Shown: positions 32,587 to 44,228, counted from the first letter of the stretch. The stretch is 64,000 bases of DNA from Acholoe squamosa (GCA_949317995.1 OX439052.1:43148599-43212598), one strand, 5' to 3'. Notes: generated by a model from the sequence alone, not told the origin. Program-made: numbers and translations.

Positions 32587-33647
32587 CAGTGTTGCCGAAA
32601 AATATTTCTTGACGCAGATACAAGAACGAATCCCAGACCTATATATCGATCCCACTAACCCACTAAAAGGCCTCTATACAAATGATGTTCAAAAGGCCAA
32701 CGTCCTCGGTGACTTCTTTGCCAGTGTTTTCACTGAAGAAGATACCATGAACCTACCACAGCTACCAAGGCCAGAGGAAAGAGGAATTACAGAGCTTCTT
32801 GACCACATTGATATAACACAAGCAGTTGTTGAATCTAAACTACAAAATCTAAAGATCAACAAAAAAAGGTACAAAGAAGCAGTTGCCAGGTCTTAAAGAG
32901 AAGACATACCAGCAACAGCTGCGCAAGCTAGATCTGCCTACATTAGCCTTCCGCCACCTTAGGGGGAACATGATTGAGATCTATAAATTATTCAACAAAT
33001 ATAACTGCAATAAGGAAGACATTCTAGCTCTAGACCAAAACATGGGATGAACCAGGGGGAACCAGCGGAAACTATTCATGAAAGGAGGGCATCTGGATAA
33101 AGTGAAAAATAGCTTCTCCCGGCGTGTGGTTCAAGCATGGAATAGCTTACCCAACACCATAGTACTGTCAGATAATCTGACAACATTCAAAAACAAACTA
33201 GACAAACTTTGGGTAGATCTCCCTTTAAAATATAACTGGGAGTGGGAACCACTTCCTGGTCAAGCTACATAAACTTTGATTCATGAGCTGGAAAAAGTGA
33301 CTTTCTAAGCCAGCTTCCAGAAAGACCTATAAGTACCTATAAGTAAGTAAAAAGTGGCCTGTGTCTCAGCATCTTATGCAGGCCATTTCCCTTTTACACA
33401 GGCCATATGAATACTGATATTTTAAGATACCTTTATAAACTTCTTTGTAACCTGTTTATACTATGCAAAAATTGAAAAAAAAAATTATACAAACAATTTT
33501 ACAAATATGGCCCTATCTTCGTTTCTAATTGGCCGATTAGAAAATTCTTTCGCCACAATGAAGCTTATACTATGGTAGACCCTACACCAGCCATCAAGAT
33601 TCTACGCCAGCAAAAGTCGGCGTGCTGGCGTCATTTCGGCAACACTG
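32587..33647. mobile_element. Terminal-inverted-repeat element inserted in the LINE, carrying a LINE fragment
   Basis: Begins CAGTGTTGCCGAAA and ends TTTCGGCAACACTG (14-bp inverted repeats), flanked by CTTGTG on both sides (6 bp). It has no transposase. Inside, on the plus strand, is a decayed piece of a second non-LTR element (32600-33300: FFASVFTEEDTM; then RRVVQAWNSLPNTIV), ending in CCTATAAGTACCTATAAGTA repeats. Confidence 0.85.
32600..33330 (+). pseudogene. Non-LTR retrotransposon fragment inside the inserted element
   Basis: Two open pieces (about 32582-32896 and 33078-33272) match the thumb/pre-RT and C-terminal parts of CR1-like RTs (FNRRVVxxWNSLP-type motif visible as FSRRVVQAWNSLP). 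The RT core between them is deleted. Opposite strand to the host LINE. Confidence 0.8.
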
Positions 33648-35347
33648 CTTGTGTAAATTTTGCTTAGTACCATAGATTGCATATTTGGTTTTACCGATAT
33701 TTAGAGACAGTTTGTTTTTCTTGCACCAGTTGGCTACATTGTCTAGGTCTTGGTTGATATGTCTGACTATATCAGCTGAGGGTTCCCTATACATGCAATA
33801 CAAGGCTGTGTCGTCAGCATAAAGCTGATAGTTCATATATTTCAGTGAAAAATGTAAGTCATTGATATAAATCAAAAATAATAATGGACCCAAAATGGAT
33901 CCCTGTGGGACCCCACATTTTATAATCAGTTCAGGAGAAATATGTTCATTTGCTTTAGTTGTCTGTGTTCTATTTGAAAGATAGGTTTAAACCACAGAAG
34001 AGAGACTTCATCAAGTCCAATTTTCTGAAGTTTTTTTGTATAGGATCGAGTGATTTATTGTGTCAAAATCTTTGGCGAAATCCAAATAGGTTATTAGGGT
34101 AGTAGATTGATTTTCTATACTGTCATAGATAATGTCAGTTAATTGTTGAAGTCCAGTAAGGGTAGAATGCTCTGGTCTAAAACCATGTTGCCTACTATTC
34201 AAAATATTCTTCTCTGTCAAGTAGTTTAGCAGCTGTGAATGTACTACTTTTTCACACAGTTTGGAGATCAATGGTAATCACAAGATTGGTCTAGAGTCAC
34301 CAACTACTGATCGATCACCTCCTTTTGGAATTGGGGTAGCACATGATTTTTTCCAGGAACCTGGGAAAGTAGCTGTACAGATAGATAAGTTAATTATATG
34401 TTGCAAATGACCTGGTAACACCACGAGGGCATCTTTCAAGACATATGTAGCTCTATACTTAACACAAGATGCTTTATTAATTTTAATACCTTGGATAATT
34501 TTCTTTATTTCATCGAGTGTAACTGGATGTAGTGCGAATTCGCCTATAGCAGTGTATCCATTATACTCCCAGGGGGCATTCATTTCACAAGCTAATCTAG
34601 GTCTAATGTCCCTGAAGAAATTATTGATATAGTTGGTTGTTTCATCAGGGGGTACTGGTATCTTATCCTCTTGATTAATTAGATTTATCTGGGAACTATT
34701 ACTTTTCGGTTTGACTATACTAGAAATTTCTTTCCAATATGCTTTTGGATCATTCTTGTGCTCTTCTAGTTTCCCTTTGTGGTATTCAGCCTTTGCTTCT
34801 CTGGAGATATATTTACATCTATTACTAAGAAAATTGGCAATATTGAAATCATCTTCTTTTTGAGTATGTTTAGCCTTCTTCAAGGCTTCTAATATTTCAT
34901 TAGTTACCCATGGTTTCCTCTTCCTAGCGAAGGAAACGTTTTTTATGGGACAAGTAAATGACAGAATTTTGTCAATTTGATTTATCAGTAGGTCCCATGC
35001 CTCCTCAGGATAATCTGCATCCCAATATCTAATTGTTCAAGCTCACTTGTGGAAAAAGTATATTATGTTTTCAAGTATACACCCAACCCTTTACCTGTCT
35101 TGATTTCACCCTTATAATTTAGTGTTTTTCTATCCTACCTTAACAAATTATAGCCCTCTAAATTAACCAATTCATTGGGCACTTTATCATGTAACCAAGT
35201 CTCTGAGATAGAGAGACAATCTATGTTTGCATTGTCAAATTCCAACTTTAATTTGATAATATTGCTAGGAATACTCTGTACATTCATATGGCAGATCAAG
35301 ATTCCCCTGGTGTCTCTGAAATGAACATTGTTAGTCATTTGAGTCAA

Positions 35348-37069
35348 AGATCATACACACAACCACCCGTCGATGAGTGACCAAGGCCATGACACCGCCC
35401 ATCCCCCGCCACCACACCCCCAGGCCCCCAGCGACCAACAAACATGCACGCATACAACGAAAGTTTCCATGAAACCCGCATCTAGTGCTCATCATGGATT
35501 TTATTTGCTAGAGAAATGTATGCTGCAGCTCGTTTTCCATATATAATCAAAAACTAATCACAAGAGGAGATATTTAGGTACATATGTTTTAACAAATTTA
35601 ACAGAACAGATGAAACTAATGCTAATGATAGTAAATGATAATAGTAATACTATTAATAATAATATTGCCAGTGTTAATGACAGTGTTCCTTTATACTCAG
35701 TTTATGGAGCCATACTATAGTATGTAGGTATATCGAGCCCTGAGATTTCTGTCATATCCCTTGGTACCAGGTACTGAGACCAGTCTTAGTATACTACTTG
35801 GTTTTGTCAGTGGTATTATAGCATAATGTATTATGTATGATAGACATATGTCTTGTTTTTTTTTTATTTTGCAAAAGAAAAAAGAGAAATTTCGCTGCCT
35901 GATCCATAATCTAAGTTATCAAAATAAAATGGCCTATGTTCTTGTACCTCAGGCACAATTAGGTGCACCTAGGATATACATGTGTACATTGGTTTTACCA
36001 GGTTGATACACTAGATGGCGCTCCAGTAGCCCTGCTGTTTACATGGGCATGTCCAGCATCCACTCCCAGGGCTCCATAGACTTACCATTGGTGCACAGAC
36101 ACCCCTCACCAACTTGCCCATTTGCAATGTAAAATAGAGCTCCAGGTCTTAGAAATCAAAGCTGTACACAGGGAAATAGTGTGGCTATACTCACTATCAA
36201 TATTTAAGGTAAATGGTGAGCCAAACATAAGGCGGACCATTACAAACATGTGGGCCTATTACAGGTACTAGAGTCCGACCCCACCATGCCCCTGTAGGAG
36301 TGGCAAAGTAGCATGGCTGCCACTAGCGCCATCTGTTGTATCAGTGCTGATGAAAGGGTCGTAGGCACACCTTGAGTTAAATTAAACAGCAGAGCTGGCG
36401 CTTGTTTCTAAGCAATTTTGTACTCGAATGCATAACGTGCCAGCGTGATGTCAGTAGTAGAGGTGATGTCTCAACCAAAATCCATGATTTCATTTACCAC
36501 CCTCTAGATAAAATCATTTCTTTTGAATTGTGCATTATAACACTAAGTAAACAACACTGAAATAAAATGGTTTTCAACTGTGTGAATGACCTGCCCCTGT
36601 CCTTGTTTATCAGGCTACAGATACAAGAATTTCTACTCAACTCAACATATTGTCAAACATGTACATGTACAACTTATGAGCTACTGAATGAAATCTATAG
36701 CAAGGGTACTTCACTGTGTTTAAGAAATAGGCCAAGGTCTCTTTTTTTCTCAATGATTCTAGTGCAGTCAATAGATTCACACACAAAGAGAATTAGCGCA
36801 AGGTGAAAGATTTCATGAATATCAGAAATGGAGATTTACAACTATGTGTAAGCAAGAAGGAAAATAGGGGAGGCCACAATTAAATGGGCTGTACATTAAA
36901 CAATTTCAATACCTTGCATATAACTCACAGTGGTAGTAGGGGACACCATGAGCTGATGCTGGGGATTTATTCTAACCAGTTTAGTACTGTTCTAAAGTTT
37001 AAATTCCTCATACAAAAAAGGTGCATACCTAGCTTAGGATGATCCTATGAGGCATATTACACTGTAAAA
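35348..37069. other. Non-coding stretch
   Basis: No exon or clear repeat structure except AT-rich tracts (35600-35680). The 79-codon plus-strand frame at 36567-36806 has no recognisable domain. Confidence 0.5.
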
Positions 37070-37265
37070 AAAAAAATCTACCAGAAATCCTCATAAAACT
37101 GAAGAGTGAACCACCGTAATTATAAAGTAGTCAACCAGTGTAGTTTTTACAAGAAGCCCCAGGTGGCAGTACAGTATAACAAGGAATTTCTGTGAGAATA
37201 ATGACAGATCTCGGGCAAATTTGGAATAAGGATTCAGTCTTTATTTCAACATCTTTTTACAGTGT
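37070..37265. mobile_element. Small MITE with CACTGTAAAAA termini
   Basis: Ends CACTGTAAAAA and TTTTTACAGTG. A related copy in the other orientation lies at about 44229-44443, and a truncated copy at 38543-38695 created by the local tandem duplication. Confidence 0.75.
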
Positions 37266-37911
37266 GGGGTTCTGGTGCTCTATCCACAGGGTATTACAAC
37301 ATGTCCAATTGTCAAGATCACATTCATAGATCATGATGAGCCTTAATGGCACGCTGTCTCAAGGCATCACCATGCACCCATTTGTTATTGATAACTCTGC
37401 TTTTCTGCATCACGCAAATCCCTTGGGACTGGATCCCCTAGGATCAATCTAGTGCAATACTGATGAGTTCCTCACCAGGGCTAAATCATGTATCCTGCAG
37501 ACAAAAAGCTAAGTTGCATCACACTAGTTGTCTGTATCGGCACTGCTGCACTTACTAATTTCAACCAGAGCATATACCTCTGGCTTCCTTCAAGTGTGGC
37601 ATTAATTCAAGACTTGGTCTAAAGTGCTTTTATTTTTTTCAGTTTCAATACTACTATAATCCGAGTCTTATTCAAGTCCAGTGCTTACCATATTCAATGT
37701 AATAAGCACCCCTCCCCTAATAAGTGCCCATCCCCCTTTTCAGGAATAGAGTAGTGCCAAGATTTGCTTAAATACTGAAGGTCCATAAATACAATTTTTG
37801 AAACACCCTGGGCACTTATTAGGTCAAATACTGTATTCAAAGTCAAGTGCTTATTCAAAGGCTGATGCTAATACAGGCAATGAGGGTATTCAATAAGGGG
37901 TGTTCTGAGGA

Positions 37912-38542
37912 CTAAACACCTCCCACCTGCTTGGAATCAGCATCTGCTGATATTGAAGGCTTTGAAGCATCTGCTGATATTGAAGATTTTGATACTTGAG
38001 TCACCTTTGTGGCTTGGCTATTGCCGCTCTTATCACCGATCTTATGCTGACCTTGCCTACCAACGCATACACAGCACAGCATTTTAGCAAGCTCAGCCCT
38101 GAACTTAGGCATAGTGACACCCCAGTCAACAAAAAATGGTGCAAAATGTTCCAGAACGTTTCCCTATGGCAACTTATTATGGCAAAACATTTTAAAACCT
38201 TAAAAACGGTTTTTTGACATTAAATAACGTTTTTCTGTTGAGTGGGACAATAGAGCAGAAAGTTGATAGAATGGTAGATCGAGGCAAAAAGAAACATGAC
38301 AGACGATAGAGAGAATGGAGCTGGGTGCTGATGCTCTGGGAATGGCGATAGGTCAAAAGGGTTGATAAGTGCCAAACATATAATTCCTGGACAGGTACAA
38401 ATAAGGTAGACAAGACTGATAAACAGCAATACCCAGGTTAAGTTCGACACTTTCTTATCTGTTGCACCTTTTGTGAGCTTTGCTTTGACTGATCGCTGCT
38501 TCACTATCTTCCTAATGATTGCAACATTACAGAGGACAAAGA
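37912..38542 (-). pseudogene. Partial tandem copy of the GPCR 3' end, interrupted
   Basis: Codes for the third intracellular loop, TM6, TM7 and tail of the neighbouring receptor with about 90% identity by eye (KQRSVKAKLTKGATDKKV; SINFLLYC; SISADASKPSISADADS). No TM1-5 and no start. An insertion at about 38117-38246 with inverted ends (CCCAGTCAACA / TGTTGAGTGGG) splits it right after the TM7 LLYC and brings stops. It is a by-product of the tandem duplication. Confidence 0.9.
38117..38246. mobile_element. 130-bp MITE-like insertion in the GPCR pseudogene
   Basis: Precisely absent from the intact copy (compare 39547). Ends CCCAGTCAACAAAAAA and TTTTTCTGTTGAGTGGG are imperfect inverted repeats, with about 2 bp of target duplicated (AC). 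The AACGTTTTT words resemble sequence at 43000-43220 and 43600-43760. Confidence 0.75.
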
Positions 38543-39343
38543 CACCGTAATTATAAAGTAGTCAACCAGTGTGGTTTTTACAAGGAGCCCCAGGTGGCAG
38601 TACAGTATAACAAGGAATTTCTGTGAGAATAATGACAGATCTTGGGCAAATTTGGAATAAGGATTCAGTCTTTATTTCAACATCTTTTTACAGTGTGGGG
38701 TTCTGGTGCTCTATCCACAGGGTATTACAACATGTCCAATTGTCAAGATCACATTCATAGATCATGATGAGCCTTAATGGCACGCTGTCTCAAGGCATCA
38801 CCATGTACCCATTTGTTATTGATAACTCTGCTTTTCTGCATCATGCAAATCCCTTGGGACTGGATCCCCTAGCATCCATCTAATGCAATACTGATGAGTT
38901 CCTCAACAGGGCTAAATTCATGTATCCTGCAGACAAAAAGCTAAGTTGCATCACACTAGTTGTCTGTATCGGCACTGCTGCACTTACTAATTTCAACCAG
39001 AGCATATACCTCTGGCTTCATTCAAGTGTGGCATTGATTCAAGACTTGGTCTAAAGTGCTTTTATTTTTTTCAGTTTCAATACTACTATACTCCGAGTCT
39101 TATTCAAGTCCAGTGCTTACCATATTCAATGTAATAAGCGCCCCTCCCCTAATAAGCGCCCATCCCCCTTTTCAGGAATAGAAAAGTGCCAAGATTCGCT
39201 TAACTACTGGAAGGCCATAAATACAATTTTTGGAGCACCCTGGGCACTTATTAGGTCAAATAGGGTTTTCAAAGTCAAGTGCTTATTCAAAGACCGATGC
39301 TAATACAGGCAATGAGGGTATTCAATAAGGGGTGTTCCGAGGA

Positions 39344-40573
39344 CTAAACACCTCCCACCTGCTTGGAATCAGCATCTGCTGATATTGAAGGCTTTGAAGC
39401 ATCTGCTGATATTGAAGATTTTGATACTTGAGTCACCTTTGTGGCTTGGCTATTGCCCCTCTTATCACCCCTCTTATGCTGACCTTGCCTACCAACGCAT
39501 ACACAACACAGCATTTTAACAAACTCAGCCCTGAACTTAGGCATAGTGACACAATAGAGCAGAAAGTTGATAGAATGGTGGATCGAGGCAAGAAGAAACA
39601 CAACAGACAATAGAGAGAATAGAGCTGGGTGCTGATGTTCTGGGAATGGCGATAGGTCAAAAGGGTTGACAAGTGCCAAACATATAATTCCTGGACAGGT
39701 ACAAATAAGGTAGACAAGGCTGATAAACAGCAATACCCATGTCAGGCCTGACACCTTCTTATCTGCTGCACCTTTTGTGAGCTTTGCTTTGACTGATCGC
39801 TGCTTCACTATCTTCCTAATGATTGCAACATTGCAGAAGACAATGACGCTAAACGGGATTACAAAATAGATCACAAAATCCACCCAAACAAAGATGGTAT
39901 CCATTATGTAGGACAAGTGGTCATCATAAATGAAACACAGGGGCCCAAATTCTGTTTCAATTACACCATTGCTGATTGCAATGAAGAGGTTGACCAGTAG
40001 CATTACAGTTGACATTGATATGATGATCGTCCAGGCTAATTTACGTGTGAAAATCAGCTTAACCTTGAAAGGAAAATATACTGCAGTGAACCTTTCTAGG
40101 GATATGGGGATGAGAGCCCAAGCTGCCAAATGCCAGGAGACAAAGTAGATATACTCACTCAAACGACAGTAGAAATCAGACTGGTCTACAAATGAATCAA
40201 ACATCCCAGTCATATGATTGATCCCTATGTAGTTAGTTATAAGTCGCAATAGGTCACACATTGCTAAATACCGCAAAAAGACACTGAGGATGGTGTCATT
40301 GAGCGCTTTCCTACATAACACGCATATGGTCAAAATGTTACCTATCATTCCCATCATACACACAATGTGTTCAAGCAGACCTACTAGTGCTATAAATATC
40401 TCATAACCCACAGCTTTGCCTGACAGAAGCCCCATTAATGCCTGCTCTCTGACGAAGTAGAAGTTTGTCATGAAGAAGTCATCCAGATCGTAATGGATGC
40501 CGCCGGCCGTATTGTTGTTGCCTGGTGTGAATGTCGTGTTATTAGCTTGGGCCTCGTCAGTGGTTGGAATTTC
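39344..40573 (-). CDS. GPCR exon 2: N-terminal tail, seven helices, C-tail
   Basis: In numbering from the internal Met at 40471: GN at 44-45, D73 in TM2, C102, E126-R127-F128, C179, P260, N302 to C307, tail cysteines 322/323/325. The open frame extends 34 codons upstream of that Met to the acceptor at 40573, so the internal Met is not the true start. Confidence 0.93.
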   Translation of the reverse strand, partial: EIPTTDEAQANNTTFTPGNNNTAGGIHYDLDDFFMTNFYFVREQALMGLLSGKAVGYEIFIALVGLLEHIVCMMGMIGNILTICVLCRKALNDTILSVFLRYLAMCDLLRLITNYIGINHMTGMFDSFVDQSDFYCRLSEYIYFVSWHLAAWALIPISLERFTAVYFPFKVKLIFTRKLAWTIIISMSTVMLLVNLFIAISNGVIETEFGPLCFIYDDHLSYIMDTIFVWVDFVIYFVIPFSVIVFCNVAIIRKIVKQRSVKAKLTKGAADKKVSGLTWVLLFISLVYLICTCPGIICLALVNPFDLSPFPEHQHPALFSLLSVVFLLASIHHSINFLLYCVTMPKFRAEFVKMLCCVCVGRQGQHKRGDKRGNSQATKVTQVSKSSISADASKPSISADADSKQVGGV

Positions 40574-43342
40574 CTAATAAGAGAAAGAGAGAGAGATATG
40601 CACATTTTCATGAAGAATTTGGTTACAAGGGGAATAATATTAAATGCCCTAAAGAAAAGCTCAGTAAAATCATTCCAAGCCTCAATACTTTAACTCCCCT
40701 GGTATAGGACACGATGTCCCAGTAAACACAGGCATGTGTATGAACTTAAATGAACATAGTCTGTAGGTATCAACTATGTAGATGCCCTTTGTAGAAATAT
40801 AGGGCAGCAATGTGCATTGTTTGTAACTCGAAAAGAAATAAAATTTAAATTTTTTGGCAGATGTTATGTACCATAAATTCTTTGATTTCAGGTTCATATC
40901 ATATTTGAATCAAATCAAAATTGTAGTTTATTGCAAGGTCAGTAATGCAGGTAATGTTGCTTGTATCAGAGAATTTAAGGTTATTGCAGCTAGACTCTCT
41001 GCTGTCCCAAAGCTCTGGCCCCTTTATACTTGATAGTCTTTTCCATTACATTGTTTCTCCAGAATAAAAATCAATAGCCTTGAGCAAGTCTAGCTTGTGG
41101 TCTGACATCGGCACTCCCATTCACAGACAGGAACCAACTCCAAGCAGGTGTTAAGTAGTGTTATAGTCCTATACTTTCACAAGACATCTGCTTGGAGGAC
41201 CAGATGCTACTCACCCAGGTTATACGCACCACCAAGCCACTATTCACCTAACTCCCGCCAAAACTGCGCTTTTGGAGGCAAAAGTGTCTTATGGCTGCCA
41301 ACCAACTGACTCTGTAGAATATAGACAACTACTCAAAATTTACAATAGTTGGTACTGAAATACCTTTTCCTGCAAGACCCCTACATCTCCTCCTCTAATG
41401 ACACTGAAATTCAATAAGTAATTCTGCCTCATATATATAATATTTCCATCTTTTTTTAAACTTATTCATATCACCAAAATGACTGAAAATGAGAGGACCC
41501 TAGTCGTCTCCTATAACTCTTTTCGGGTTAATCATCTGAAAAAGATATGTCCTGAATAGGTTCCAGAATTTTTAGAACATTTCCACATGATTTCATGTGA
41601 AAGGAAACAGGACAATGTTTTAAGTTGTTTTAAATCGTTTCACATCTACCAATTTGCTACATTGGATAAAGTTTTGTGTTTTATGTAGTACATAATATGC
41701 ATGCTGCTTTGTTCTATGATACGTTCCTGACTCAGTATGTCAGACAGAATCTTTTTATTTGATTCAAAGGCTATCACCCTGTCATGAAAATAGAGTATTG
41801 TTTTCCTAACTATGTGTGAAAGGGTGGCCACTTATTTTCTTTTTCATATAAGTGTTGCTTGATGAAACTTACAGTTATTATTGTTATTATTATTGTGTGT
41901 TGATTGGTGTAACTTAAAATAAGCATTATGTGTTGATTGGTGTAACATAAAATAAGCATTGTGTGTTGATTGATGTAGCTTGAAATGAGCATTGTGTGTT
42001 GATTGGTGTAACATAAAATAAGCATTATGTGTTAATTGGTGTAGCTCAAAATGAGCATTGTGTCTTGATTGGTGTAACATAAAATAAGCATTGTGTGTTG
42101 ATTGATGTAGCTTGAAATGAGCATTGTGTGTTGATTGGTGTAACATAAAATAAGCATTATGTGTTAATTGGTGTAGCTCAAAATGAGCATTGTGTCTTGA
42201 TTGGTGTAACATAAAATAAGCATTGTGTGTTGATTGATGTAGCTTGAAATGAGCATTGTGTGTTGATTGGAGTAACATAAAATAAGCATTATGTGTTAAT
42301 TGGTGTAGCTCAAAATGAGCATTGTGTCTTGATTGGTGTGGCTCAAAATGAGCATTGTGTCTTGATTGGTATTATTTAAAATAAGCATTGTGTGTTGATT
42401 GGTGTAGCTTAAAATGAGCATTATGTGTTGATTGGTGTAACATAAAATAAGCATTGTGTGTTGATTGATGTAGCTTGAAATGAGCATTGTGTGTTGATTG
42501 GTGTAACATAAAATAAGCATTATGTGTTAATTGGTGTAGCTCAAAATGAGCATTGTTTCTTGATTGGTGTAACATAAAATAAGCATTGTGTGTTGATTGA
42601 TGTAGCTTGAAATGAGCATTGTGTGTTGATTGGTGTTATTTAAAATAAGCATTGTGTGTTGATTGGTGTAGCTTAAAATGAGCATTATGTGTTGATTGGT
42701 GTAACATGAAATAAGCATTATGTGTTGATTGGTGTAACTTAAAGTAAGTCTGTTGATTGGTATAATTTTAAGTATTGTGTGTTGGTGTAACTTGCAATTT
42801 ATATTGTGTGTTGATTGTGAAACTTGAAATAAGAAGTGAGTGTTGATTGGCGTAACTTACAATCACCATTGTGTGTTGATTGGTGTGACTTACAATACGT
42901 AGTGTGTAGTGATTGGTGAGTCTTCAAGTAACCAGTGAGTGTTGATTGGTGTAACTTACAGTTACTTATTAGTGTTGATTGTTCCCATTTTGCAAAAAAA
43001 AAAACAATGTTCTTTTAACTTTTGTGAACATTTGGAAAAGGTTTGGGCGAAATATGTTAGTTTGAAAAACAGTTAAGAACGCACAGAACATAAAAAATTG
43101 ATAAAAGTATTTTGCCATTAGTTTTTTCAACATCTTTAAACATTTTTTAAAAGGTCTTTATGTTACCTTTTTACTGGGAACCTAAAAATAATGTTATAAC
43201 TTTAAAACAACGTTTATTTTTCAATGATTAATTTGTGTTGATTGGTGTCACTTACAGTAAGTAGTCCATGTTGAGGGGTGTCCTGGGCAGTACAGCAGGA
43301 GAGAGCGACACTCAGGATGATGCCGAACGACACGCACCGCAT
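39344..43342 (-). CDS. Class A (rhodopsin-like) G-protein-coupled receptor, orphan
   Basis: Two coding exons, 43342-43256 (29 codons) and 40573-39344 (409 codons plus TAG), join at phase 0 to give 438 residues. Exon 1 is a signal peptide (MRCVSFGIILSVALSCCTAQ) with a GTAAGT donor. Exon 2 follows a strong pyrimidine-rich TTATTAG acceptor and starts with an extracellular tail bearing N-glycosylation sites (NNTT, NNT). Seven helices follow: GN of TM1, LAMCD of TM2, disulphide cysteines in TM3 and loop 2, ERF replacing DRY, PFP-type loop, CTCPG in TM6, and NFLLYC replacing NPxxY. The tail has CC-C palmitoylation-type cysteines and a serine-rich repeat. It is probably a peptide-type receptor at the plasma membrane; the ligand is unknown. 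Confidence 0.9.
40574..41880. other. Receptor intron 1, non-repetitive part
   Basis: Begins with a GA-rich tract (the pyrimidine tract of the acceptor in transcript sense). The rest is unique AT-rich intron without exon signals. Confidence 0.6.
41890..42975. repeat. 33-bp minisatellite with 132-bp higher-order unit
   Basis: Unit of TGTTGATTGGTGTAACTTAA plus AATAAGCATTGTG. Variants (TAACATAAAATAAGC, TAGCTTGAAATGAGC, TTAATTGGTGTAGCTC, TCTTGATTGG) cycle in order so that blocks repeat every 132 bp, for example TGTCTTGATTGGTGTAACAT at 42061 and 42193. Diverged units continue to 42975 and one lies at 43232-43260 next to the receptor splice donor. Long open frames here are artefacts of the 33-bp period. 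Confidence 0.95.
42976..43231. other. Insertion-like AT-rich block between minisatellite units
   Basis: AACGTTTATTT and AAAGTATTTTGCC words like those in the small insertion at 38117-38246; it separates the last minisatellite unit from the array. A similar block lies at 43600-43760. Confidence 0.4.
43256..43342 (-). CDS. GPCR exon 1: signal peptide
   Basis: ATG at 43342, hydrophobic core IILSVALSCC, likely cleavage near TAQ, then DTPQHGLLT and GTAAGT. A TTTACAG acceptor-like site upstream (exon would start at 43376) suggests a preceding 5' UTR exon. Confidence 0.75.
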
Positions 43343-44057
43343 CGTGTGGCTTCCTCTGATGTCTTCAGTTCACGCTGTAAAGTAAATGTCATCAAATTTA
43401 CAGAGGTTCTCTGGGAATCCCTTTGTGACAATGCTTTCACCGTTATTTTTGCATAGATTTCTAGTAACATCGGGGTTCTCATCTAGGCCCACACTAATTT
43501 ACTGCATTATGATAATGAAGGTTCAGTTTACAAGGATCCCACTTGACATAAAAGCATCCTTTGAACATTAAAATTATGTTGTTGTTTTTTGTTCCTAAGT
43601 TTGCCAAACATTGTTTTTTTTTTCAACGTAAAAAATGTCAAAACATGTACGGGGAAAAACGTTGTTTTTTACGTTCTATGTAAACGTTTTTATTTTAAAT
43701 AAAAAAAAAGTTTTTTGATGCAAAAATAACGTAACATTAAAGTGTTTTGCAAACGTGGTAGATTCAACGGTGCATTCTGATGTGGCCAACAGTTGCCCTT
43801 TTCACTGCAGGAGCACACAGTAGGAATTTGTTTCTATATCAGGCCATCTGACTCAATACTGAAGCATCCTACAAAAGATGAGTGCTACCGAAGAAAGTAG
43901 CGCTGCTACCCCAACATTTTGTTACACATTTCAATGTAAGGAACAAAAATATCAAGTTACAAGGAAATCCTTTGTCAATTTATTTTTGGGTCACCTGGAG
44001 CCCTTGTGCTTAAGAGGATGCAATGAGAGTATATAATGTGTAAAATAGAATACCTAC

Positions 44058-44170
44058 CTCACAGCTGACGTTGTCTGTGAAATGTCTTGGTAGGTTGTGG
44101 TCCTGGATGGATACCCGAACACAAAGTGTGTTGTGATTGATCTACCAGTCTATATACAAACTGGTCACCA
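44058..44170 (-). promoter_or_regulatory. Candidate 5' UTR exon and promoter side of the GPCR
   Basis: GACGTCAGCTGTGAG|GTAGGTATT-like donor at 44058 on the minus strand could join the acceptor at 43376. No ATG in a useful frame. Exact start unknown. Confidence 0.35.
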
Positions 44171-44228
44171 CAGCACAGACACCCTGACACTTATATACAT
44201 GTACCTCTCAGGAGGCTTGGTCACACTG

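Larger units (their letters stand above)
32001..35347 (-). pseudogene. Decayed non-LTR retrotransposon (Jockey/CR1-like), interrupted
   Basis: Pieces on the minus strand in order: endonuclease start (35347-35135, with ISETWLHDKVP), pre-RT region (34883-34278), RT (34271-34011, HGFRPEHST; 33893-33654, GPLLFLIYINDL and YADDTALY), and a C-terminal part (32580-32016, YLLAKIRKNL and ILPTIEYASQIYG). Most of the endonuclease is missing, and frames are broken near 34275 and 33950 and again near 32530. An insertion at 32587-33647 splits it after KQNLHK; the reading resumes with HGPVELYIDQ. It cannot encode a working polyprotein. The clade is not certain. Confidence 0.88.
37112..39850. repeat. Tandem duplication, unit about 1.43 kb
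   Basis: The sequence from CACCGTAATTATAAAGTAGT at 37112 recurs from 38543. Copy 1 ends in the middle of the receptor gene (GCAACATTACAGAGGACAAAGA at 38520-38542). Copy 2 continues into the intact receptor exon. The left breakpoint lies inside the CACTGTAAAAA MITE. Copies differ by scattered substitutions and one 125-bp insertion. Confidence 0.9.

Noticed and set aside
32582..32896. 104-codon plus frame as a host gene
   Set aside because: RT-like motif FFASVFTEED and position in a transposable insert mark it as a LINE fragment.
41810..42718. Long minus-strand frames rich in LHQSTHNA repeats
   Set aside because: 33-bp minisatellite without stop codons; it lies within a receptor intron.
43268..43456. 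Plus-strand 62-codon frame over the receptor first exon
   Set aside because: Shadow of the minus-strand signal-peptide exon.
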